Source: Pezicula radicicola (Eukaryota; Ascomycota; Leotiomycetes; Helotiales; Dermateaceae). From it: 64,000 nt of DNA. The DNA lies in NCBI GenBank assembly GCA_003008705.1, contig PDUO01000012.1, positions 324,870 through 388,869 of the forward strand. Reading direction: 5' to 3'. A program made the position numbers and the translations under genes. Within the stretch, counting starts at the first letter, position 1, and each line of letters opens with the position of its first letter. The notes beneath the pieces were generated by a model. It saw nothing but the letters and a program-made list of their open reading frames with translations. It made no database searches and was not told the DNA's origin. This document shows positions 56,281 to 64,000 of this stretch, piece by piece.

Positions 56281-57481
56281 TCACTTCAGCTCACCCAGAA
56301 GCAAATTGCGGTCCGACGAGCCAGAAAGAATAATAGGATCCGAGGCTGGTGATAGCTCTGCACAGTTTACCGTTCCCTTGTGCCCAGGAAGCTTGTACAT
56401 CATTTTGCCGGTCTGGCTGTTCCAAACTACAACCGTTCCGTCCCCGGCACCGGCTGCGATCTTCTTGCCATCCGAGTCCCAACTAGCTTTAATCAGATTC
56501 TTTTCCAAACCAGCAGGAGCACCATCAAAGGTTTTTATATGTCGCTCAGTGGGAGCAAACGGTCTGATGTCCCACGTTCGTACAGTCGAATCCATGGAGT
56601 TGGACAATAATGTTTGTGAATCCGGTGAGACACGCAGTGATGATATCGTATCAGTGTGACCAATCATGGAATAAACAACAGCTTTCCTCCTCATGTCCCA
56701 CACTTTAATATCGTTGTCAATACCTCCGGAATACAGCTCGTTACCAGCCTCTGCGAGTGCCACTGCAGTAACAGGAAACTCGGTGGGTATGAAGTCGACA
56801 GCCGCCTTTGTTCGAGGATCCCAAATTCCAATGTATCCATCGTCGCTTCCACTGATGAGGATTTCCTCGCCTCTCTTACTGATGTCCATTGAGTTGATCA
56901 CCTCCTCGTGTCCAACATGCCTCCGTATCCTTGTTCCTGTCTCTACATCCCAACTTGCGAGATGCATATCTGCAGAAGCTGAAAATAAAACTCTCGAATC
57001 GCGCGACCATTGAAGATCTAGAACTGCTCCTTTATGACCTGTCAAGGTCCCGTAATTTTCGCATGTGCCGTATGTTCTCCAGAGCACTGTCAAAGATTAG
57101 GAAGAGACATAGAACTCGGACACGTGCCAAAACTTACTGATAGATCTATCCATTGAACCAGAAGCAATATAGTTACCATTTGGATCAAATTTTGCTGTAA
57201 AAACCTCTCCTGAATGCCCGGTCAACTCCATTACTGGTGCCTGCAAGCCACTCGTTCGCGGAACCTAATCCGCCATAATCAGCCATCCGTGTCCCTCATG
57301 AAGTTCAGCGCATAGCTCCCCGAGACTGTGAGGTTATACATACTGACTGTACGAGCGCTCCATTTGTTGCTGATCCATTGACTACAGCTACAGCCTTGCT
57401 GTCGTTGCCCAAGTTCGGCCTTTTTACCACCATTTGAGAGGAGCCAAAGCTCCCCGACGCCGGGCGTTTTCCTGTCGACAT
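56281..57481 (-). CDS. SNRNP40: U5 snRNP 40 kDa WD40 protein
   Basis: Component of the U5 snRNP and tri-snRNP in the nucleus, associated with Prp8. Exons 57344-57481, 57138-57264 and 56281-57086 give 356 aa, close to the human protein length as I recall it. Seven WD repeats are visible, including LTGHSGEVFTAKFDPNGNYI, TGHKGAVLDLQWSRDSRVLF, VGHEEVINSMD, SGGIDNDIKVWDM, IGHTDTISSLRVSPDSQTLL, VVVWNSQTGKMM and PGHKGTVNCAELSPASD. The signature SIMLWRTYGTCENYG links exons 2 and 3. A short Ser/Lys-rich arm (MSTGKRPASGSFGSSQ) precedes the propeller. It is divergent from BET3. Confidence 0.92.
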
Positions 57482-57730
57482 CTTGCCAGCTTCAGGAGGC
57501 TGGTAAGTCGAGATTTGTGAAAGATGTGGGGAAATTTTGTCGTGGTTCGCGAGGTTCACGTCGTTCAGATGCAAAGTAGCATGGATTTTTCGAGTTCACT
57601 AGCGCAGGGACGCCAAGACCAGGCTCAACTGGTCGCGAGACAACATCTTGAGCCTTGTGGTTGCCTCACAGGCGCGACAATAGACCTCACGACGAATTCA
57701 AACTTTTCGCAGCTAGAGAAGTCTTGAAAG
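57482..57730. promoter_or_regulatory. Compact divergent promoter SNRNP40 / BET3
   Basis: Only 249 bp separate the two divergent ATGs, so both core promoters and leaders must share it. No TATA box is evident. Confidence 0.5.
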
Positions 57731-58502
57731 ATGGCCTCGAACAAAGCTGCGAGGATGGGTGAAGAGTAAGTTCTATGCTGGTAATGCAATCTGAAATATG
57801 CTAACAAGATTCAGGGTGTGGAAGTGAGTACAGCCGTACCTGGACAGCTACGGAGAATTCCTTCGTAGCCCATAGCCTGATAGCCTCCAGAGCGTCACTG
57901 ACTTCAGTCAAGAACCCGCGTCGATAAAGTTAATGCCGAGCTCGTCACCCTCACATATGGAACTATTGTTGCGCAATTATGCAAAGATTACGAGAGCGAC
58001 TACGTCGAAGTCAACAAACAGCTTGATAAGATGGGCTACAACATCGGTCTCCGGCTGATTGAAGACTACTTAGCAAAATCAAACACAATGAGACGCTGTT
58101 CAAACTTCAAAGAGACCGCAGAGATGATTGCCAAGGTCCGTGTCGTCCGTTACATTACATACACGTCTTCACACTAACCCCATTTCAAAGGTCGGGTTCA
58201 AGATATTTCTCAATATAACGCCCACTGTCACAAATTGGACGTCAGATAGCAAACAATTCTCCCTAATCTTCGAAGAGAATCCCCTTGCCGATTTCGTAGA
58301 ACTACCAGATGATGGACGGTCCCAAGATGAACTATGGTATTCGAATATATTTTGTGGAGTTTTGCGTGGTGCTTTGGAGATGGTACAAATGCAGGTTGAG
58401 GCACACTTTATTAGTGATGTCTTGAGAGGGAATGATGCAACAGAGATGAGGATCACATTGATACGGTATATCGATGATGAGATGCCCCAGGATGATGATT
58501 AA
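57731..58502 (+). CDS. BET3: TRAPP complex subunit BET3 (TRAPPC3)
   Basis: Core subunit of TRAPP, the tethering complex and Ypt1/Rab GEF of ER-Golgi traffic. Exons 57731-57765, 57815-57823 (9 nt), 57913-58135 and 58191-58502 give 192 aa. The protein starts MASNKAARMGEEVWKTRVDK and continues LTYGTIVAQLCKDYESDY, MGYNIGLRLIEDYLAK, FKIFLNITPTVTNW, ENPLADFVELPDDGRSQDE, LWYSNIFCGVLRGALEMVQM. Cys77 (NTMRRC) corresponds to the acylated Cys of the family. The 9-nt exon supplies the end of E12, V13, W14 and most of K15, which all relatives have (GEE-(V/I)-W-K). Intron 3 has an unusual GTCCGT donor but a CTAAC branch. The gene model rests on the conserved sequence. Confidence 0.93.
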
Positions 58503-60565
58503 GGATTATCCAAATCCACGGTTGGAGTTGGGCGTTCGAAGAAATGGGTGGAAATGCAAATTCTAAATTCTAAAGACACATCATAATTACGGATTGTAAA
58601 TCCACAGTGTTGCGGGGAATTCAATTGCTGGTCAGAAATCCCGGACATCCACTTGTAGGTCCTAGTGGCACACAGTGCAACTTCTGGTAAGTCCTTTTTT
58701 ATAGCTCTCCATATCGAGCTTTTTTCTTTTTTCTTTTGGGAAAGAGCTCTTGCTGCATCAACAGATAATTCCAAGCTTTGAAGGATTCAACACTGTGATT
58801 AATTTAGTTGAGCAACTAAGTTGAGCATACCAAATGTCATGACCTTTGGCGACAGAACTTTCTCAACATGATAAGACTAGCTCAAGGAGCTTAAGCAACA
58901 TGAAAAGAATTCATAGAATCTTCAAGAGCAGCCTCTCTTCGGCGTAATTGTTTCTTCAGTTCTTGCCATTCCTTCGGACCTCACCTTTTGAAAGCTTGGT
59001 TCTACGCCCTCAGTAAGCCAAGGGCTCGGACTCAAGTCCCTTAACTGCCTTGCGATGCGAGAAAAGGGCGTCTACTATCACTGTTTTCTTGAATTTGAAA
59101 GCATTGAATACTCTTTTCGATCTCAGCTTTATGCTCCCGCATTTATATAATGCCTAACGGTTAGTTTATGTTAATCGTCTCGGGATATACAGGACGTTTA
59201 TTTCCTCGTTCTATAAGTCAGTTTCAGTTTAAAGCTTATTGAGTCTTTAGCGACTGATGTAGACGCTACTCCTCCTCTCGAACTTTCCTCCACTTTCGGC
59301 TTAATCCCGATGGTGCCTTAATAGGTCACTTGGCTTTCTTTGTATGGACTTTTTATGCTGACTACTTGGCTTATGGCTGTTTCTCAGCAAATTGTACGAA
59401 AGTCATTTTATATCTGATGTAAGATCACTATCACGTGATGACAATCATCGAGGGCTTTCTAGATATCATGTTTTAGAGAAATTATTGTGTGTATCAGACC
59501 ATTTCCGATAGTAGACCCTTTTAATACATCTTTCATCATGTAATGAATGAGGATTTGGGTATCTCATTGCGCCACGTCGTGACTGGCGTGTCGATGATTC
59601 TGTTGGCCTAAACTGAAAGGCCAGAATAAATTACCGATATATAACCACTTTAACCCTATTTAGTGCTCCCAGCCACCCATTCCGACCGAGATCAGACGTT
59701 AAATTGCGTATTATGGCTAAATCGCCTTATTCATGCATAATAAGTCGTAAGAGCTCTCGGACTAACTATGTGGGGTCTAGCAGGTGTGGTCAACACAGTA
59801 TGGAAATTGTGTGTCTGAACGCCAACTGTCCGGAGTCTTTTCAACTCTGCTCTCTACTATCTCGATAGTTTGGAAGCTCGAACGATCCTTTGTTGATTGC
59901 AATTATTAAGGTTGCTCTCTCTGTTGACAATTTGCAACTTTGTTTCGCAGCCTCCTTTGGAAAACCCCCCCCCAGCGGACGGGACACTCATTCAGCCTTG
60001 CATCCTCTGTTAGGTGGAGCGTTCTCAGATCTACCGCGCCCAAGCTCGTTCCCGGCGAAGCACTCAGCACATTGACTACTGTCCGTCTACGACCCAATTC
60101 TACCACTACCCAAGATTTCGAACCTCGAAAGTAATCACCACCATTGCGTGTCCACGATCGCGGGACGAGCATCTCCGCCAAAGGGTCTCTCTTAATAGAC
60201 AGTACGCCCATCGTCCTGCCTCTTTTCCCCTTCGCTTGTCGCCTCAATCACGCGCTTTACCACGACACCTTTGCCCGCCGAAAAGGGACGACGGCCAGGT
60301 CACACCGGAAGCGCGCCCACGGATTACATTACCAATTTTCCCCAGCGAAAACACGAACCCATCGCATCAATACCACGAGGGCGCATCTTTCATCTCTAGA
60401 TTCCCCAGGTTTGCCGATTTTGGGAAATCCAACGTTGCGACATTCGGCCTTAAAACCCGCTCCGCGTCAGAGGTGGCTGACGGAGGATTTTCGACACCTC
60501 GACCGACTGCAAGGTACGCATACAGGGATCGACGGTGACTTCTTTCGCGATAATCGTCCGCGAAG
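58503..60565. other. 2.1 kb upstream region of the LisH regulator
   Basis: AT-rich at first, then from about 59930 a C-rich leader. Long frames in the leader (60014-60538 and 60144-60569) begin with GTG or TTG and lack any internal ATG, so they are probably not translated. I see no gene. Confidence 0.45.
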
Positions 60566-63098
60566 ATGAACAACGTCAATATGGGTGGCATGAATGCCAT
60601 GGGGGGTCCAGTTGGTGGAGGTAATCCGATGATGAATAACGGGGCACCAGGAGGGCCTCGACAGCCGATTAACCACGACCAAAAAGCTCAGCTCAATACT
60701 TACATTTATGAGTACTTCCTTACCAACGAGATGTACGACTGTGCGAGGGCTCTAGTGTCAAGTGGTCAACCTATGAATTTGGAGGCTGCAGATGAAAAGA
60801 AGGAGGGGATCATGGGCAATGGAGCCGACAGCATGGATGGCGACTCTAAGGATGGCCATGATTCCAAAAGACCCGATGATCTTCCTGCGCCCAAGGTCCC
60901 GCAAGAATGCCCTGACAGCTGCTTTCTGTACGAATGGTGGTGTCTCTTCTGGGATATGTTCAGTGCTCAGCGCGGCAAAGGAGAGACAGGTAACACTAGA
61001 TCATATCTTCAATATACACAGGTCAGTACACTGCGCATGGCCTGAATCGACTCAATTTTGACTTTCATGAATAGGCACAATCGAGAATGAGGCAGGACCA
61101 ACAACAGCAGCAACTTCGCCAAATGAATGCGCGCCCAGACATGAACAACATGAACTACCAGCTGCTGATGCGGAACCAACAGCAAAATGGTGGTCTAAAC
61201 ATGAACCCCAATGATATCGCACGCAAAGCCATGCAGAACAACAGGAATACGTAAGGATAAGGATTCAATCTTGTATTTGTATAATTATGCCAGTACTGAC
61301 ATCTTTCACTCAGTACACCTCAACAGATGCAAATGCTCCAACAGCAGCAGAAGCAACAACAGATGCAACGAGATCCTTCGGATGGAAACCGGCCTCAATC
61401 CCCAGGTTCTGCTGAAAACGCACCGTCACCGTCGAAGCGACCACGCCTTGAAGGTGCCCCTTTCAACCAACAGCAGCAAGCCATGATGCCGAATGGAAGA
61501 GGCCAAGGACAAGGACTACCAGCCCAACAGGTGGGAAACAACGGCCCCAGCAATCCTATTCAACTACCAAATGGGTTCGATGCAAGTAATCTGACTCCTC
61601 AGCAGTTTCAGGCATTCCAACAAGGCCAGAACCCAGGTCAACAACAGAAGTCCCTCGCTGCGTACCAAGCTGGATTGACCCAGCACACCCAAGGTCAGAT
61701 GCCAAACAAAGGGATGCAACCTGGTGGCCCCCAAAACCAAGGTTCGCCCATGATGTCGCAAGGTCAAGATGGTGGAGCTATTGCGGGGTACTACAATGCA
61801 GGCGAGATGGGCCCTGGTGGAATGCGGGGACCCCCTGGTGGTCAGCCTGGTGGAGGCGGCAACCACGCCTTGCAAGATTACCAAATGCAATTGATGCTGC
61901 TTGAGCAACAGAACAAGAAGAGGCTCATGATGGCACGTCAAGAGCAAGACAGCATGGCTGGCCCGGGCCGCGAAGGCATGCCAGGACCTGGTGGCCCTGG
62001 ACCTGGACCAAATGGCCAAGCTTTCCAACAAGGCACCTCGCCGCAAGGTCGTCCTGGAGCCTCACCTAACCCTAGTGAACAGATGAAGCGTGGAACACCT
62101 CATATGAGCAACGCAGGAGTGCCATCTCCTTTGCCTGAAGGCCAGTCTCGTGGATCGCCCGGCCAGATGGGTTTCATGCCAGGAGGTAATCAAATGGATC
62201 CTAACATGAACCCTCAATTTAATGGTATGAATGGCATGAACATGGCCATGGCGAACGGAATGCGTCCTCCAAGTTCACATCCTGCTGGCTTCAATGGCCA
62301 GATGAACCCGCAAATGCAAATGGCACGGCAGCAGCAAGCCCAAGCCCAGCAACAAGCTGGATGGCAAAACGGTGCCAACGGCCCTCAGATGATGCCACAA
62401 CCCTCCCAAGGCCCACCTCAACAACAGGGCACGCCGCAACAACGAAATATGCCACCTCCGTCGGTCCCTGCAGCCCCGGCGACGGCGAATGGCCGAACCC
62501 AGCCCTCATCTCCACAGCAAGGTGCTGCACCTCCAACTCCTTCTCAGGCGAATAAGGCCAACCCCAAGGGCAAAAAGGATGGAAACAAGGATACTAAACC
62601 AAAGGTAACATTCTTTTTGCGAAATGGATATTTTTGTAGAAATGTTGACATTAATGACAGAAGGGGGGTAAAAAGGGACAAGCACCGACGCCAGCCGCTG
62701 ACCCCGAGCCAGCAACTCCGACTCCAGCAACTCCTATTACTCCTGTACATCCAAAGAGCTTCAATGGCCAAAATGGTGCTGTGCAGCAACCGATGACCAA
62801 CGGCCAGCCACCAGCTGCGACGACCGCGCCACCGCAACAACCCGATCCTCTAGGCGGAATGGGCGCCTTTGACAATTCTGGCGGGGTATGTGCACCAATC
62901 TCTAAAGTTTATCTTTCTCAATCTAATACTGCACAGTTCGACCTCAACGGGTTCCAATTTGCAAATCCAAATGATGGCAACATGGACGTACTCCAGGACT
63001 TCGACTTCGACTCCTTCCTACACCAGGATGGAGAGGGTGTTGATAACTTTAGCTTCGACACTAATTTTATGGATCCGGGTGAGATTGGAGCGGATTGA
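60566..63098 (+). CDS. SOM1: Som1/Flo8-like LisH transcriptional regulator
   Basis: Nuclear regulator related to yeast Flo8, Magnaporthe Som1 and Aspergillus SomA. These act in cAMP/PKA-controlled adhesion, hyphal growth and development. Exons 60566-61021, 61075-61250, 61314-62604, 62661-62885 and 62937-63098 give 769 aa. The LisH motif (about 36-68) reads KAQLNTYIYEYFLTNEMYDC. It is followed by CPDSCFLYEWWCLFWDMFSA, the Flo8/SSBP-type core. The rest is a huge Gln/Gly/Met/Pro-rich activation-like region. The acidic end is DVLQDFDFDSFLHQD and FMDPGEIGAD. A small basic patch (SPSKRPRL) may be a nuclear localisation signal. Intron 4 (62886-62936) is 51 nt, in frame and stop-free, so a retained form is possible. 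The name is by domain layout. Sequence identity could not be tested. Confidence 0.82.
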
Positions 63099-64000
63099 TC
63101 TTCGACTTTCCAAGTCAATGGATCAAAGCGAGAATGATCTCCAATTCATTAGGACAAGAATGACGAGCGAAGCAACTAAGCATCGAAACTCTAGTCTGGA
63201 GTCGATGCGAACCTTCGTAAATGTTGTCCACCCTCGGTTCATTTTGGCGTTTTCAAGCATACCTCTCGACGGCGTTTCAGCGGACCATACCATTCATATT
63301 TATGCGAAAAGATTCTCTCGGAAATACTCAAGGGTAGATGGGAGACGGCTTTCCGACGTTTCTCCAAAAAATTTCTTTGTTACATAAATCTCCACAGCGT
63401 TTCTTAGGACCCCGGATATGGGTCCATAGGCGGTCTCCGAATTTCTTTTTTATGTTTATGTTTTTACTGCAATATCGCAATGGACGAACATCCTAATACC
63501 TGCTCTTTTTACTGCCTCGCAGTGCGCTCGGCTTTTCAAGGGGCGGAAACGGCGTCTAGGTCACTTTTTTTTTTTTTTACCAAGTACTTCGTTTTACATT
63601 GTTCGCGTATTTTAAGGGCTTGGATAGGGGGTCCTGTGTACTTATCATATTAGGAGTGGAGCTATGGCCGATTGTAGGGACGAAGTAGAATACTGACTGC
63701 AATTGGAGTAAAGATTTGATGTTCAGTCTGGATTCATCAGTCCTTGTGTTGAGGGTTCGATGGATGACAGACGTAAGAAGTAAGTCTTAGCATACTTGCA
63801 TGGGATCTGCGCCCTTCAAGGCAAGAAGCTGCGGTGATGACTGCTTTCATGTGGAGTGGCTAGTACTTAACCAGAAAGGTCTGGCCAATGTATGCAGTTT
63901 GCGCGATGGCCCCTAATGCTCCGCGCCTGGCGCTTATTTCATCTTCTATTTCTTTTCTCACACACCTATGGCTTTCTATTCCCTTTTCCTTCCAATTATT
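63099..64000. other. 3' region and downstream DNA
   Basis: 3' UTR of the LisH gene followed by intergenic DNA. A poly-T run lies near 63568-63580. No further gene starts before the window ends. Confidence 0.4.

Noticed and set aside
60014..60569. Two long overlapping frames in the leader of the LisH regulator, one ending in the ATGA at the gene's start codon
   Set aside because: They begin with GTG and TTG and have no internal ATG. Their composition is low-complexity Arg/Ser/Pro, as expected from C-rich leader DNA.

Overview
The window is a 64 kb piece of nuclear chromosome from a filamentous ascomycete (Pezizomycotina). The evidence is the many short introns of about 45-135 bp with GT(A/R)(A/N)GT donors and CTRAY branch sites, compact genes on both strands, and products typical of such fungi: an eS24 ribosomal protein, a BOI-type SH3/SAM/PH protein, a Som1/Flo8-like LisH regulator, Gis2, a PY-motif arrestin and a short Zn2Cys6 factor. 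Leotiomycetes is my best guess, but this is inference and the sequence does not prove it. No tRNA, rRNA, CRISPR array or intact transposon was recognised.

Layout. 1-5.4 kb: an orphan gene, then RPS24 (minus) and the EF2 methyltransferase EFM3 (plus), divergently arranged. 5.4-7.9 kb: AT-rich gene desert. 7.9-16.8 kb: three minus-strand genes, for an arrestin-related adaptor, an MFS transporter and a BOI1/2 homologue. 18-24.3 kb: a MIZ/SP-RING protein convergent with a PPIL4-type cyclophilin-RRM protein. 24.3-27.8 kb: gene-poor. 27.8-29.1 kb: a Zn2Cys6 factor, followed by a G/T-skewed non-coding stretch. 31.8-38.8 kb: free methionine-R-sulfoxide reductase divergent from a dienelactone-hydrolase-family protein, then a Fic-domain protein and the zinc-knuckle protein Gis2. 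40-42.9 kb: the meiotic recombinase DMC1 (13 exons) followed by RRP7. 42.9-46 kb and 47.7-53 kb: AT-rich, repeat-bearing DNA around a membrane-anchored seven-repeat PLL-type lectin and a small secreted or GPI-type protein. 53.2-63.1 kb: a two-TM fungal protein, the U5 snRNP WD40 protein (minus) divergent from TRAPP subunit BET3 (plus), and the Som1/Flo8-like LisH regulator.

Most genes are housekeeping (translation, splicing, trafficking, ribosome assembly, meiosis, polarity). They show no sign of being one pathway. I see no biosynthetic cluster or defence island. The most unusual content is in gene structures (a 9-nt and a 13-nt microexon, an exon consisting only of the start codon, a 13-exon DMC1), in the anchored lectin and the Fic protein, and in the accessory DNA (18-bp minisatellite, diverged repeat pair, inverted repeats, a G-quadruplex motif in strand-skewed DNA). 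Gene models were spliced by hand. All reading frames close, and several were tuned to residues conserved in the family.
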